Shown here piece by piece: positions 8,619 to 18,613 of a stretch of 64,000 nt of DNA. The first letter of the stretch is position 1. Each line of letters begins with the position of its first letter. Source of the stretch: Chitinophagales bacterium. Its GTDB lineage: Bacteria; Bacteroidota; Bacteroidia; Chitinophagales; LD1. The notes below the pieces were generated by a model, which was given only the letters and a program-made list of their open reading frames with translations, was not told the DNA's origin and made no database searches. The position numbers were made by a program, and so were the translations under genes. The stretch is from the NCBI GenBank assembly GCA_026129525.1, contig JAHCHW010000001.1, positions 310,001 through 374,000 of the forward strand, written 5' to 3'.

Positions 8619-11600
8619 CTACATACTTCTTCTGTACTGCCCACCCACCTCAAACAGCGCATGAGTTATCTGCCCGAGCGAGCAATGCTTAACGGTTTCC
8701 ATCAACTCGGCAAAAAGGTTTTCGTTGTTAATGGCTGCTTGTTGTAAACGTTTTAATGCCTCTGCGCTTTTGTCTTTGTGGCGCTTTTTAAAGGCATTCA
8801 ACGCGTTAATCTGAAATTCCTTTTCATCGGTAGTGCTTCGGATAACCTCCTGCGGTATAATGGTAGGTGAGCCGTTTTTACTCAGGAATGTATTTACGCC
8901 TACAATGGGATATTCACCGGTGTGTTTCAGGTGCTCGTAGTGTAAACTCTCTTCTTGTATTTTGTTGCGCTGATACATGCGCTCCATAGCGCCCAGCACG
9001 CCACCCCGATCGGTAATGCGCTTAAACTCGGTGAGCACGGCTTCTTCCACTAAGTCGGTCAGCTCTTCAATTAAGAACGAACCTTGATTAGGATTTTCAT
9101 TTTTCGCAGTGCCGAGTTCGCGGTTGATGATGAGTTGAATTGCCATGGCTCTGCGCACGCTTTCTTCAGTTGGAGTGGTGATAGCTTCATCGTAAGCATT
9201 GGTGTGCAGCGAGTTGCAGTTATCGTAAATAGCATAGAGCGCCTGTAGTGTGGTGCGTATATCATTGAAATCAATTTCCTGTGCGTGCAAACTTCTTCCG
9301 CTGGTTTGTATATGATATTTCAGTTTTTGCGAGCGCTCGTTAGCTTTGTATTTGTTCTTCATTGCCTTCGCCCAAATTCTGCGTGCTACGCGTCCAATCA
9401 CTGAATACTCGGGGTCCATGCCGTTGCTGAAAAAGAATGAGAGGTTAGGAGCAAAGTCGTCAATCTTCATTCCACGACTCAAATAATATTCTACATAAGT
9501 AAAACCATTGGCGAGTGTAAAAGCCAATTGTGTAATCGGGTTGGCGCCCGCTTCGGCAATATGATAACCGCTAATGCTCACCGAATAAAAATTACGCACG
9601 TTGTGATGAATAAAATACTCCTGCACATCGCCCATCAGTTTCAGCGAAAACTCGGTAGAGAAAATACAAGTATTCTGCGCCTGGTCTTCTTTCAAAATAT
9701 CTGCCTGCACTGTTCCGCGCACAGCAGACAGCGCTTTTGCTTTTAGCTTTTCATACACATCCGGTGGAAGGACATCGCTGCCTGAAAGACCAAGTAACTT
9801 CAATCCTAATCCGGTATTTCCTTCGGGCAACTCGCCATTGTATTTCGGTAAATCCGAAATCCGAAATCCGAAATCCGAAATTTTAATACCATGTTCTTGC
9901 ATGTAACGCTCACACTCCTGATCAATGGCTGCATTCATAAAAAAGGCGAGAATAATGGGAGCCGGTCCGTTGATGGTCATGCTCACCGAAGTTTTCGGGC
10001 TGCATAAATCGAAACCGCTGTAAAGTTTTTTGGCATCATCAACCGTAGCAATGCTCACACCGCTGTTGCCTACCTTGCCGTAAATATCAGGGCGATGGTC
10101 TGGGTCTTCGCCATAAAGTGTAACCGAATCAAAAGCAGTTGACAAACGAATAGCCGGCTGCCCAAGCGATACATAATGGAAACGCTTGTTCGTTCGTTCA
10201 GGTCCACCTTCTCCGGCAAACATGCGTGTAGGGTCTTCGCCTTCACGCTTCAGCGGAAACACACCGGCTGTGTAAGGAAACTCACCGGGCACATTTTCCT
10301 GCAACTGCCACTGGAGAATATCGCCCCAATCGTTGTAACGAGGCAGATATACTTTGCGAATGCTTGTTCCGCTCAGCGATTTGTAAGTAAAAGGCAACTG
10401 CACGGTTTTATCGCGCACCTGAAATGCAAACGTTTCACCGCTGTATTTTTTCACCTTCTCATTCCACTCTGCAATCAGCTTCCAATTTTCGGGAGCAAGT
10501 TTTGTTTGGTAGGTAGCCAGAAGCACTTTCACTTCCTCGTTATTTTTCAACTCATCCTTCACTCCGTTCAGTTGATACAACTTGGTGGCGATTGCACACT
10601 GCTCATTTACCCATTCATCATATCGCTCAATAGTTTCAGCAATTTCAGAAAGATAACGCACGCGCGCAGGCGGAATAATCTGCGATTTGGTAACGGTATT
10701 TTTCGCTGACGTATGTTTAACTTTAAAATCAACACCTGTTTTTTCACTCACCTTGTGCATTAGCACTTCAAACAAATGATTTACGCCCACATCGTTAAAC
10801 TGCGAGGCGATGGTTCCTACAATAGGCAGTTCTTCGTCTTTGGCGGTAAACATTTGGTGGTTGCGTTTGTATTGTTTGCGCACATCAGCTAATGCATCGA
10901 GCGCTCCCGCCTTATCAAATTTGTTGATGGCAATGGCATCTGCATAGTCGAGCATGTTTATTTTTTCAAGCTGCGTTGCCGCTCCGTATTCAGGAGTCAT
11001 TACGAGTAGCGAAACGTTGCAGTAATCGAGAATCGAAGCATCGCTTTGTCCCGTGCCGGCACTTTCTAAAATAATAAAATCAAACCCTGCTGCTTTGCAG
11101 ACATCAATGGCTTCCTGCACGTGAACGCTCAATGCCTTGTCGCTTTCGCGGGTGGCGAGTGAGCGCATATAAGCGCGCGGATTGTAAATGGAGTTCATCC
11201 GTATTCTATCGCCCAACAACGCGCCACCGGTTTTCTTTTTGCTCGGGTCAACCGAAATTACGGCAATGGTTTTGTCTTTATAGTTCTTCAAAAACCTACG
11301 CACTATTTCATCGGTAACAGAACTTTTTCCTGCGCCACCGGTACCGGTAATACCGAGAACAGGAATGCTGGATGTCGGGTGTCCGATGTTCGATGAAGGT
11401 TTCCCATTTTCAGCAAGGGTAATAAGTTGAGCAATCTGTTTCCAATCATTTGTATTCACTTCGGACTTCGGACTTCGGACTTCGGACATTTTCACAGTTT
11501 CGAAATCACATTGCTTCAGCACATCTTCAATCATCCCCTCCAGTCCCATTTTTCTTCCATCATCGGGCGAATAAATTCTGGCAATGCCGTATTGATGCAA

Positions 11601-11924
11601 CTCTTCAATTTCTGCTGGAAGAATAGTTCCACCGCCACCGCCAAAAATTTTGATGTGTCCGCAGCCGCGCTCTTTCAGCAAATCGTACATGTATTTGAAG
11701 AACTCAATGTGCCCGCCCTGGTAGCTCGTTACTGCAATTCCCTGTGCATCTTCCTGAATGGCGCATTCCACAATTTCCTGCGCGCTGCGGTTGTGCCCCA
11801 GGTGAATCACCTCCGCACCTTTCGCCTGCATAATTCTCCGCATAATGTTGATGGCAGCATCGTGCCCGTCAAAAAGGGAGGCGGCAGTAACAATTCTTAC
11901 TTTATGTTTCAGTTGTAAACTCAT
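8619..11924 (-). CDS. icmF: fused isobutyryl-CoA mutase (IcmF): B12 domain, MeaI-like GTPase and mutase in one chain
   Basis: IcmF interconverts isobutyryl-CoA and butyryl-CoA (or similar acyl-CoAs) with adenosylcobalamin. The ATG at 11924 is preferred because the 38 residues before it have no homology-like content. Domains in order: a cobalamin-binding domain with DGHDAA (axial His21); a P-loop GTPase chaperone with GTGGAGKSS (Lys200); a linker; and the mutase barrel with [12 protein letters not shown], which replaces the TIRQYAGF motif of methylmalonyl-CoA mutase and marks the IcmF group. Length is about 1101 residues. Three heptamer arrays are translated inside it: two in the B12/GTPase linker (about residues 147-186) and one in the mutase part (about 683-692). 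Confidence 0.92.
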   Translation of the reverse strand: MSLQLKHKVRIVTAASLFDGHDAAINIMRRIMQAKGAEVIHLGHNRSAQEIVECAIQEDAQGIAVTSYQGGHIEFFKYMYDLLKERGCGHIKIFGGGGGTILPAEIEELHQYGIARIYSPDDGRKMGLEGMIEDVLKQCDFETVKMSEVRSPKSEVNTNDWKQIAQLITLAENGKPSSNIGHPTSSIPVLGITGTGGAGKSSVTDEIVRRFLKNYKDKTIAVISVDPSKKKTGGALLGDRIRMNSIYNPRAYMRSLATRESDKALSVHVQEAIDVCKAAGFDFIILESAGTGQSDASILDYCNVSLLVMTPEYGAATQLEKINMLDYADAIAINKFDKAGALDALADVRKQYKRNHQMFTAKDEELPIVGTIASQFNDVGVNHLFEVLMHKVSEKTGVDFKVKHTSAKNTVTKSQIIPPARVRYLSEIAETIERYDEWVNEQCAIATKLYQLNGVKDELKNNEEVKVLLATYQTKLAPENWKLIAEWNEKVKKYSGETFAFQVRDKTVQLPFTYKSLSGTSIRKVYLPRYNDWGDILQWQLQENVPGEFPYTAGVFPLKREGEDPTRMFAGEGGPERTNKRFHYVSLGQPAIRLSTAFDSVTLYGEDPDHRPDIYGKVGNSGVSIATVDDAKKLYSGFDLCSPKTSVSMTINGPAPIILAFFMNAAIDQECERYMQEHGIKISDFGFRISDLPKYNGELPEGNTGLGLKLLGLSGSDVLPPDVYEKLKAKALSAVRGTVQADILKEDQAQNTCIFSTEFSLKLMGDVQEYFIHHNVRNFYSVSISGYHIAEAGANPITQLAFTLANGFTYVEYYLSRGMKIDDFAPNLSFFFSNGMDPEYSVIGRVARRIWAKAMKNKYKANERSQKLKYHIQTSGRSLHAQEIDFNDIRTTLQALYAIYDNCNSLHTNAYDEAITTPTEESVRRAMAIQLIINRELGTAKNENPNQGSFLIEELTDLVEEAVLTEFKRITDRGGVLGAMERMYQRNKIQEESLHYEHLKHTGEYPIVGVNTFLSKNGSPTIIPQEVIRSTTDEKEFQINALNAFKKRHKDKSAEALKRLQQAAINNENLFAELMETVKHCSLGQITHALFEVGGQYRRSM
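9851..9878. repeat. four tandem AATCCGA heptamers inside icmF
   Basis: Four perfect tandem copies of AATCCGA plus a partial fifth. On the gene strand the unit is TCGGATT, and it is translated as a surface-like [10 protein letters not shown] segment within the mutase domain. Seven is not a multiple of three, so four copies (28 bp) keep the frame only together with flanking bases. Confidence 0.9.
11371..11398. repeat. degenerate heptamer array inside icmF
   Basis: Four successive 7-mers, GATGTCG, GGTGTCC, GATGTTC and GATGAAG, look like a decayed version of the TTCGGAC-type arrays nearby. They are translated as NIGHPTSS just before the GTPase P-loop. The match is imperfect, so this is less certain than the other two arrays. 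Confidence 0.45.
11458..11485. repeat. four tandem ACTTCGG heptamers inside icmF
   Basis: Four perfect tandem copies of ACTTCGG, equivalent to TTCGGAC, with a partial fifth. On the gene strand they encode [10 protein letters not shown] in the linker between the cobalamin-binding and GTPase domains (about residues 147-156). The unit differs by one base from the array at 9851-9878, which lies in the opposite orientation (TTCGGAT on the minus strand). Confidence 0.9.
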
Positions 11925-12013
11925 AGCTAAACCGTGTGTAAATTGCGGTAGCGAAGTTAGAAGAATGGGGCAAATGGAAAGTGCGGATACAGACAGGAAA
12001 TTCCAGAGAAGTA

Positions 12014-12952
12014 TTACAGGTTTTTCAGTTTTTCCCAAAGTTCGGGCAGGCGCTTAATAACAGCTACCTGACGTGCAAAGGCACGCGCTTCTACAGCCGG
12101 GTAGCCGATGTAGGTTTTGCCGCCCTCCAAATTGTTCGGCACTGCCGAGGTTGCCATCACCACGGCATCATCGCCAATTTCAATGTTTTTATTTACTGCT
12201 ACTTTTCCGTAGAGCGTTACGCGGTTGCCTATTTTGGTGTTGCCCGCAATGCCCACTTGCCCCGCCAGTATGCAGTCTTCCCCAATTTTTACATCGTGTC
12301 CTACATGCACCTGGTCATCAATTTTTGTTCCGCGCCCGATAAATGTATCGCTCGAAACTCCGGCATCAATCGTGCAGCCCGCGCCTATCTCCACATCATT
12401 CGCAATTACCACTCTTCCGGCTGTGTGCATTTTATCGTAATGCTTATCGCTTTGGCGTTTGTAGTAAAATGCATCGGAACCAATAGTTGTGTTGGCATGT
12501 ATAATTACGTTATCGCCAATTTGGGTGTAAGCATAAATAGTGGCGTTTGGGTGAATAACACAGTTTTTCCCAATGGTAACCTGCTCGCCAACAAAAGCGG
12601 TGGGATAGATAAATGTGCCTTCGCCAATGTTGGCAGATGCGGCCACATTAGTAGCGGAGCGCACTTCCGGCTGAAATTTTTTCGCCAATAAATTATACGC
12701 CTCAAAAGGATTCGGGTGAAACAACAACACTTTTCCCTCCGGAGCTTCTACTTTTTTATTGATAATGATAAACGCAGCGGCAGATTTCAGTGTAAAATCG
12801 TAATACTTTTCGTGGTCAACAAAAGTAATGTCGCCTTGTTCTACATTATGAATTTCGTTGAGTCCCGTTACCAAAGCATTCTTGTCTCCTATAATTTCCG
12901 CATTTATCCATTCGGAAATTTGCCGGGCAGTAACAGGCTCTTTGAATTTCAT
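12014..12952 (-). CDS. LpxD-like UDP-3-O-acylglucosamine N-acyltransferase
   Basis: A 312-residue left-handed beta-helix acyltransferase. The N-terminal uridine-binding-type domain (about 1-100, including [19 protein letters not shown]) is followed by many hexapeptide repeats (IGxxxxI type). The block [11 protein letters not shown] carries the likely catalytic His at the LpxD position. Its role would be addition of the second hydroxy-acyl chain in lipid A synthesis. It differs somewhat from canonical LpxD (GSDAFYYKR insertion) and could be a paralogue with another acyl acceptor. It ends 89 bp upstream of the icmF start on the same strand and diverges from gcvT across 36 bp. Confidence 0.8.
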   Translation of the reverse strand: MKFKEPVTARQISEWINAEIIGDKNALVTGLNEIHNVEQGDITFVDHEKYYDFTLKSAAAFIIINKKVEAPEGKVLLFHPNPFEAYNLLAKKFQPEVRSATNVAASANIGEGTFIYPTAFVGEQVTIGKNCVIHPNATIYAYTQIGDNVIIHANTTIGSDAFYYKRQSDKHYDKMHTAGRVVIANDVEIGAGCTIDAGVSSDTFIGRGTKIDDQVHVGHDVKIGEDCILAGQVGIAGNTKIGNRVTLYGKVAVNKNIEIGDDAVVMATSAVPNNLEGGKTYIGYPAVEARAFARQVAVIKRLPELWEKLKNL

Positions 12953-12988
12953 ACACGATGATTAGCTTCGCGAACTTAAAAGAAACAA

Positions 12989-14068
12989 ATGAAGGAAACA
13001 GCGCTTACCCAACTGCATATTTCGCTCGGTGCTAAAATGGCTGAGTTTGCCGGCTACAACATGCCCATAGTTTACAGCAGCATTAACGAAGAGCACAAAG
13101 CCGTGCGGAACAGTGTGGGTGTTTTTGATGTAAGCCACATGGGCGAGTTTCGCTTAAAAGGCGAAAAGGCGCTCGATCTTATACAATGGATTACTACCAA
13201 CGATGCATCGAAACTAACCGATGGAAAAGTGCAGTATTCGTGCCTGCCGAATAACGATGGCGGTATTGTTGATGATTTGTTAGTGTACCGTTACAAGGCG
13301 GATGAATACTATTTAGTAGTAAATGCATCCAACATTGAAAAAGACTGGAACTGGATAAAGCAGCACAACACGTTTGGCGTGGAAATACAGAACATGAGCG
13401 ATGACATGAGCCTGCTGGCGGTGCAGGGCCCCAACGCGGTAAAGGCGCTGCAAAAAATAACGAGTGTAGATTTGAGTTCCATTCCTTACTATGCTTTTAC
13501 AGTGGGAACATTGGGCGGTATTGAAGGAGTAATTATCAGCAACACAGGTTATACCGGTGCAGGCGGGTTTGAGTTGTATGTAATGAATGCCGATGCCCGC
13601 AAGCTGTGGGATGCCGTGTTTGAAGCAGGTGCGGAATTTGGTATTGTGCCTGCGGGTTTAGGTTGCCGCGATACCCTGCGCTTGGAAAAAGCTTTCTGCC
13701 TTTACGGACACGATATTGATGATACTACCTCGCCCATTGAAGCGGGTTTGGGCTGGATTACCAAATTCACCAAAAAGTTTGTAAACAGCGATTACCACAA
13801 AGCCATTAAGGATAATGGTCCGAAGAAAAAGTTGGTGGGCTTTGAGATAACCGAGAAAGGGAAAATACCGCGCCAGCATTTTATTATTAAAGATGCCGCT
13901 GGCAACGAAATAGGTGTAGTAACCTCGGGAACACAGTCGCCTACTTTAGGAAAAGCCATTGGTTTGGGTTATGTAAAAACAGAATTTTCCGCCATCGGTT
14001 CCGAAATATTTATTGATATCCGCCACCAATCCATTAAAGCAACAGTGGTAAAAACTCCGTTTTTGTAA
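12989..14068 (+). CDS. gcvT: aminomethyltransferase, glycine cleavage T protein
   Basis: A 359-residue GcvT protein that moves the aminomethyl carbon of glycine from the H-protein lipoyl arm to tetrahydrofolate. The N-terminus ([23 protein letters not shown]) and the [12 protein letters not shown] block are typical, as are [14 protein letters not shown] and [20 protein letters not shown], which carry folate-binding residues. Length is normal. The other glycine cleavage genes are not in the window. Its stop abuts the convergent methyltransferase gene. Confidence 0.95.
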   Translation: MKETALTQLHISLGAKMAEFAGYNMPIVYSSINEEHKAVRNSVGVFDVSHMGEFRLKGEKALDLIQWITTNDASKLTDGKVQYSCLPNNDGGIVDDLLVYRYKADEYYLVVNASNIEKDWNWIKQHNTFGVEIQNMSDDMSLLAVQGPNAVKALQKITSVDLSSIPYYAFTVGTLGGIEGVIISNTGYTGAGGFELYVMNADARKLWDAVFEAGAEFGIVPAGLGCRDTLRLEKAFCLYGHDIDDTTSPIEAGLGWITKFTKKFVNSDYHKAIKDNGPKKKLVGFEITEKGKIPRQHFIIKDAAGNEIGVVTSGTQSPTLGKAIGLGYVKTEFSAIGSEIFIDIRHQSIKATVVKTPFL

Positions 14069-14725
14069 TCAGTTTTTTCTGCGCGCCAGCACATACTCGG
14101 CAAAGCCGAAGTAATCCCAAAAGATACTCGGGATAATTTTTTTGTACACCAACAAGTTATGAATTATCTTGAAGGGCATTAACAGCATGGTGGGAACATG
14201 CCTGCGGTAACCACCCGCCACTACTTCCATCTTTTCTTTCATCAGCAAGTTCATGAGTTCGGGCACGGAGTAGAGGCGAACGTGCGTAGGGTCGTCATAA
14301 AAATTAAGTGTGCCATCCATGCGAGGCAGTTGTGTGGAACGATAGCCCGGGAACTCCACATAAATCAATCCGCCCGGGCGCAACTTGGGCAATAGTTTCT
14401 CTACTACGTCATCGCCATTTTTTAAGTGTTCAATTACATGCGCCATCATAATAAAGTCGAAGTAATTGTCGGGGATGGCATCAAACTTCAACTTCTCTAA
14501 ATTCATCTCGTAAAAAGCGTGCATGGCAGCAAAGTCGTTGCTGTCGTTGTTGTAATTTTTGTCGAGATCAACACCGTGATACTCGCAATTGGGGTAGTGC
14601 GATTTAGTTTTAGAAGCCGAATGGTTACCCGCACCAATATCGAGAAGGCGAAAATCCTTCTGCCCGATGTATTTTTCAATAAAGCGGTATTTGGGTGGTA
14701 GGCGAAGCCAGCGATACAAACTCAT
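14069..14725 (-). CDS. class I SAM-dependent methyltransferase
   Basis: A 218-residue Rossmann methyltransferase. Motif I is LLDIGAGNHS, followed by a GVDLD acidic loop, then MMAHVIEHLKNGDDVVEKLL and LRPGGLIYVEFPG (motifs IV-VI of the Methyltransf_11/23 group). The substrate cannot be read from sequence; the C-terminal hydrophobic helix (MLLMPFKIIHNLLV) suggests membrane association, perhaps on lipids or glycans. It is followed after 30 bp by queA upstream on the same strand. Confidence 0.82.
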   Translation of the reverse strand: MSLYRWLRLPPKYRFIEKYIGQKDFRLLDIGAGNHSASKTKSHYPNCEYHGVDLDKNYNNDSNDFAAMHAFYEMNLEKLKFDAIPDNYFDFIMMAHVIEHLKNGDDVVEKLLPKLRPGGLIYVEFPGYRSTQLPRMDGTLNFYDDPTHVRLYSVPELMNLLMKEKMEVVAGGYRRHVPTMLLMPFKIIHNLLVYKKIIPSIFWDYFGFAEYVLARRKN

Positions 14726-14755
14726 ACAACAATAATCAGGCGCTGAATAAACGTA

Positions 14756-15985
14756 TTATTTCACAAACAGCAAGCACCCGTCTCCGTAACTGAGGAAACG
14801 AAAATTGTGAGAAAGTGCATAGTCATAAATTTTTCGCCAGTCTTCTCCCACTACAGCCGCCACTAACAATAGCAGCGTTGAATGGGGTTGGTGAAAGTTT
14901 GTAACAAGCGCATTTATTATTTGGGGCTTGTACGGTGGCGTAATCATAATTTGCGTTCTGCATAAAATTCTCTCCATGTTGTTTCGGTTCATCCATTCTA
15001 ACAACGCAGAAAGCACTTCGGATAGGTTCCACTTTTCGGAAAAGTGGGACATCTGCTCATAGGCATCCCATTGTTTTATCTCTAACTCACCAACAGAAGC
15101 AGCTGGATTTGCTTTGGATTTTATGCCCATCCAATATAAACTTTCGAGTGTTCGCATAGAAGTAGTGCCGACCGCTATTATAGGGCGTTGGTGCCCGGTA
15201 GCTTCAATCAATTTTTCGAGAAATTCTTTTTTTACATCTATCCACTCAGCGTGCATTTCGTGCCCCGCCATGGTTTCGCTTTTTACAGGCTTAAAAGTTC
15301 CTGCGCCTACATGCAGGGTTACTTCCGTTGTTTCAATGTGCTTTTTCTTCAACGATTCAAAAACGCCTTCAGTAAAATGCAAGCCGGCAGTAGGTGCTGC
15401 TACCGAGCCTTTGTGTTTGGCATAAACGGTTTGGTAACGCGTTAAGTCCACTTTATCGGAGCTGCGATGCAGATACGGTGGAATAGGCATCATGCCGGCT
15501 TTGTCCAATATTTCTGCAAAGGTTAATTGCTCCGGTTGCCAGTTAAATTCCACTACAAATGTATCGCTGGTGCGGTCAACCATTTCGGCTGTCAGTTCAA
15601 AATCATCGGTTTTTTTTCGCAGCACTTTTTCCTTCCATTTACTCGCCCTCCCTATTAAGCATTTCCAGCGTATTGTTTTTGCACGGCTCATTACACTCGC
15701 CATCTCCGCATTGACTTCCGAAGGCTCCAAACAAAAAACTTCCACCTTTCCACCATTGGCGTTTTCAAAAAACAAACGCGCGTGAATTACTTTGGTGTTA
15801 TTGAAAACCAAGAGAGCATTTTCGGGAAGGGAATCGGTTATGTTTCTGTAAATGCTTTCGGTTATTGTGCCGCTTTGGTACACGAGCAACTTACTTGCAT
15901 CGCGATCTTCTAAAGGGTAGCGGGCAATTTTATCATCGGGTAAAGTGTAAGTGTAATCGTTGATGTGAATTTCGCGCGGGTGCAT
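14756..15985 (-). CDS. queA: QueA, tRNA preQ1-34 S-adenosylmethionine ribosyltransferase-isomerase
   Basis: QueA builds epoxyqueuosine at the tRNA wobble position by moving the ribosyl part of SAM to preQ1. The protein has the family's DDKIARYPLEDRDASKLLVY start, PTAGLHFTE, VTLHVGAGTFKPV and the late ALVTNFHQPHSTLLLLV block. At 409 residues it is longer than the roughly 350-residue form of Proteobacteria, with an extra stretch near residues 85-120. It shares direction with the neighbouring methyltransferase gene. Confidence 0.92.
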   Translation of the reverse strand: MHPREIHINDYTYTLPDDKIARYPLEDRDASKLLVYQSGTITESIYRNITDSLPENALLVFNNTKVIHARLFFENANGGKVEVFCLEPSEVNAEMASVMSRAKTIRWKCLIGRASKWKEKVLRKKTDDFELTAEMVDRTSDTFVVEFNWQPEQLTFAEILDKAGMMPIPPYLHRSSDKVDLTRYQTVYAKHKGSVAAPTAGLHFTEGVFESLKKKHIETTEVTLHVGAGTFKPVKSETMAGHEMHAEWIDVKKEFLEKLIEATGHQRPIIAVGTTSMRTLESLYWMGIKSKANPAASVGELEIKQWDAYEQMSHFSEKWNLSEVLSALLEWMNRNNMERILCRTQIMITPPYKPQIINALVTNFHQPHSTLLLLVAAVVGEDWRKIYDYALSHNFRFLSYGDGCLLFVK

Positions 15986-16000
15986 TGCTCAACTAATGAT

Positions 16001-16660
16001 TTACGCAACTATAGGCTCTGCTTCTATTACATTCAATTTCCAAAAACGGCTTAACGCAACAATCGCTACTACCTGCCATAGTATTACTGAGAGCGAAAAA
16101 AGGTTCGAAGTATCGGTAGTAACAAAAAAATACCAAACAGGTAAAGCACCCGCTACCAACGATGCGCCTACTGCACTCCATACCAAAGCCGGATTTTTCT
16201 TCCACTGAAAAATTATTCTTGACAATAAGAGAAAAAGCCCCATGTTAACTGCTGCCAGCACCGGCAAAATGAACGTGCCAAAACCAAAGGTTACAACACT
16301 TCCTATCATCATGGTGTAAGCCAGCACTTCGTAAATGAAAAAACTAACTCCGAAAAAGATGACAGCTTTGATAAGTCCGATATGGCGACCGGCTTTTCGA
16401 TTAGCATACCAAACTCCCGCGCACAACAGTAAAGCAGGAAAGCCGAAAAAATCAAAAACTGAAGAAAAGCTGCTGTCCTTTTTCTTGTTTGCCTCTTCGG
16501 TAGTTATGGTTGTAATTTTGGAATAACCAGAAGGGTCAACTGCGGGGGCATTGGAAGTTGTTGCCGCATGAAATTGCAGTTTCCTCAGCGCGGGCAAATT
16601 ACACAGCACCACTATTGCCAGTGCAATGGTGGTGTACAGTGTCATCGTATTTTTAAACAT
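16001..16660 (-). CDS. membrane protein of unknown function
   Basis: The ATG at 16660 is preferred over the longer frame because it begins a clean hydrophobic N-terminus. The 219-residue product has about six predicted membrane helices and no conserved polar motif that I can name. It has a Lys-rich cytoplasmic loop (ANKKKDSSFSSVFDFFG) after the first helix. It ends 15 bp before the start of queA on the same strand. Function is unknown. Confidence 0.65.
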   Translation of the reverse strand: MFKNTMTLYTTIALAIVVLCNLPALRKLQFHAATTSNAPAVDPSGYSKITTITTEEANKKKDSSFSSVFDFFGFPALLLCAGVWYANRKAGRHIGLIKAVIFFGVSFFIYEVLAYTMMIGSVVTFGFGTFILPVLAAVNMGLFLLLSRIIFQWKKNPALVWSAVGASLVAGALPVWYFFVTTDTSNLFSLSVILWQVVAIVALSRFWKLNVIEAEPIVA

Positions 16661-16760
16661 GGGTGTAGTTTTGATGATAAACAAATACTGACACCAATAT
16701 AAACGTAAAAAGCACTCCGCATTCAAAATCTATTCGACCGACCTGCGTCTTTACTACATC

Positions 16761-17189
16761 ATGAAAAAACTTGAAACAGAAATTATTATTAACGCACCTG
16801 CCGAAAAAGTATGGAGCATTCTTACCGACTTTGGAAAATTCAGCGAGTGGAACCCATTTATACTTTCTATTGAGGGTAAAAAGGAAGTGGGGGCTCAATT
16901 AAAAGTGGTTTTAAAAAACGGCAAGGGCACATCGGTATTTGCCCCAAAAGTGTTGGTGTCTGAGCAAAACAGAACGTTTGAATGGCTCGGCAGTTTGCCG
17001 GTTCCGGGATTGTTTAACGGGCAGCATAAGTTCCACATCGAAACAATTTCCGACAACCAAGTGAAGTTTATCCATAACGAACAGTTCAGTGGTTTGTTGG
17101 CAGGTTTGCTGATGAAAATGATTGGCGAGGAAACCCGCAAAGGTTTTATAGCCATGAACGATGCATTGAAGAAAAGGGCAGAGCAATAG
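16761..17189 (+). CDS. SRPBCC-family (START/polyketide-cyclase-like) protein
   Basis: A 142-residue protein of the SRPBCC helix-grip fold: IIINAPAEKVWSILTDFGKFSEWNPF at the start, a beta-sheet core and a long C-terminal helix ending in MNDALKKRAEQ. Members bind hydrophobic ligands in a central cavity; no specific ligand can be predicted. It is a single gene, divergent from the membrane protein at 16001 and convergent with the LolA-like gene, 4 bp apart. Confidence 0.85.
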   Translation: MKKLETEIIINAPAEKVWSILTDFGKFSEWNPFILSIEGKKEVGAQLKVVLKNGKGTSVFAPKVLVSEQNRTFEWLGSLPVPGLFNGQHKFHIETISDNQVKFIHNEQFSGLLAGLLMKMIGEETRKGFIAMNDALKKRAEQ

Positions 17190-17193
17190 ATAA

Positions 17194-17829
17194 CTACTTC
17201 ACCGTAAACAACTCTTCTGCCACTTTGCCGTTTATTTGCTTGGCAGAAAAATGAAGGATGGTATTATCGCCCGAAGGCTCGTGCATTTCAATGCGCGAAG
17301 CCGTAAAGTCTTTCTTCTCTAAAACAATCACTACTGTGCTCAAAAAGTTTTTCAGCATTTTGGAAACAGGCTTTAACTCCACTTTCAGTTGAGTGCCGTT
17401 TTCATAAAAAGAAGGTGCAAAATCACTACCGTTGAATAAACTGCCGTTAATAGAGCCGATGATGATGTTGTTTAACTGCTGAAAAACTTTGCTGCGGTGT
17501 GTATCGGTTTGGGTGGTTTTCTTTTCATCGCTTATCAGCATTTTTCCGTTGTTCATTACCACCAGGTTTTTTACCGGATGCTGATATTCCAACCGCACTT
17601 TGTTTTCGCGCATAAAATAAAACTTGCCTTTTGATTGCGCTTTCTCCGCCAACATGCTCATGCTTTTTTCCTGCGTAAAATCACACTGAATGGTGCTGAT
17701 GGCTTTTGATGCTTCGGTAATTTGTTTTTGAACAGATGCCGCATCTTTAACCGCGGTAAAAGTTTGAGCATGACTTATGCCGAATAGTAGAAGGAAGAAC
17801 AATAAGAAGAAACTTTTTACGGGATTCAT
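17194..17829 (-). CDS. LolA-like outer-membrane lipoprotein carrier protein
   Basis: A 211-residue periplasmic protein with a clear signal peptide (cleavage after ISHAQ, about residue 22) and the LolA pattern: IQCDFTQEKSMSMLAEKAQSKGKFYF, LEYQHPVKNLVVMN and a beta-sheet body. It is the last gene of the ketosynthase/ACP cluster, 1 bp after the deacetylase. LolA-like genes accompany flexirubin and aryl-polyene clusters, so it may carry the cluster's lipid product rather than bulk lipoproteins. Confidence 0.82.
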   Translation of the reverse strand: MNPVKSFFLLFFLLLFGISHAQTFTAVKDAASVQKQITEASKAISTIQCDFTQEKSMSMLAEKAQSKGKFYFMRENKVRLEYQHPVKNLVVMNNGKMLISDEKKTTQTDTHRSKVFQQLNNIIIGSINGSLFNGSDFAPSFYENGTQLKVELKPVSKMLKNFLSTVVIVLEKKDFTASRIEMHEPSGDNTILHFSAKQINGKVAEELFTVK

Positions 17830-17830
17830 T

Positions 17831-18613
17831 TCAGTAATATGCCTTTATGTTCAGCAGTTCATCAACCCTTACAAATTCAAAACCACGTTTGCGGGCTTGG
17901 CTGATAAACTCAGAAAGCATGCCAATAGTATGCTGCCCCCAGTCGTGAAACAAAATTACATCGCCTGCACAAAGGTTTTTAAGCGTTTTTTGCAGTAAGC
18001 CTTCGGCTGATTTGGCATTGGTGTCATACGTTCGCACACTCCAGCCTATGCTATGGTAGTTGCGTTGTTTAATCAACTGTGCTACCATAGGATTTGTTAC
18101 CCCGTAAGGCGGGCGAAAAAGTTTGGGTTGTAAGCCGGTTACTTCTTTTATAGCTGTATCGCATTTTTCAGCATCGCTTATCATTTTGCTTTTCGATTGC
18201 AGCGAAAACCAAAACCCATGCTCAAAACTGTGGTTTCCGATTACATGTCCTTCGGCAATCATTCGCTTTACAAGTTCTTCGTTTCCCTGAATATTTCTTC
18301 CGATAAGAAAAAAAGCAGCAGGCACTTTTTCCGTTTTTAGAATATCCAACACTTTCGGGGTAAAGTCTTTCATGGGTCCGTCATCGAAAGTGATAGCGAT
18401 TTGCTTTTTACCGGTGTCGCCTTTGCAAAGCGATTTCACAAAAAAATTGGATTGAATGAAATACGAGCCGTAAACAAGCAGCACTACATAGCTAACCAAC
18501 AACATGCCAATCGCGCTTATCTGCCATCGGGTAATGCCATATTTCCAACAGGTAAAAACAAACACTGCCAGCAGCAGAGCAAAAACTATTCGTGCGCTTA
18601 CGTGATTAAACAT
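17831..18613 (-). CDS. membrane-anchored polysaccharide deacetylase-family protein
   Basis: A 260-residue protein with two N-terminal membrane helices (about 8-25 and 33-55) and a NodB-type deacetylase domain. The motifs are ITFDDGP (Asp77, Asp78), GNHSFEHG (zinc His pair), LFRPPYG, and DVILFHDWG with the late His. The catalytic set looks complete. It overlaps the upstream ketosynthase-like gene by 8 bp, so it is translated together with it. A role in trimming a glycan or lipid intermediate of the cluster is inferred from context only. Confidence 0.87.
   Translation of the reverse strand: MFNHVSARIVFALLLAVFVFTCWKYGITRWQISAIGMLLVSYVVLLVYGSYFIQSNFFVKSLCKGDTGKKQIAITFDDGPMKDFTPKVLDILKTEKVPAAFFLIGRNIQGNEELVKRMIAEGHVIGNHSFEHGFWFSLQSKSKMISDAEKCDTAIKEVTGLQPKLFRPPYGVTNPMVAQLIKQRNYHSIGWSVRTYDTNAKSAEGLLQKTLKNLCAGDVILFHDWGQHTIGMLSEFISQARKRGFEFVRVDELLNIKAYY

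Noticed and set aside
10176-10709. Long plus-strand open frame of 177 codons antisense to icmF
   Set aside because: It is a shadow of the icmF coding strand; no start region, no family-like motif, and icmF is clearly real.
9851-11485. Short tandem repeats in icmF as a CRISPR-like array
   Set aside because: The units are 7 bp with no spacers and are translated within the gene.
11925-12038. N-terminal 38-residue extension of IcmF
   Set aside because: It precedes the conserved start ([14 protein letters not shown]) and overlaps the end of the lpxD-like gene; the ATG at 11924 is the better start.
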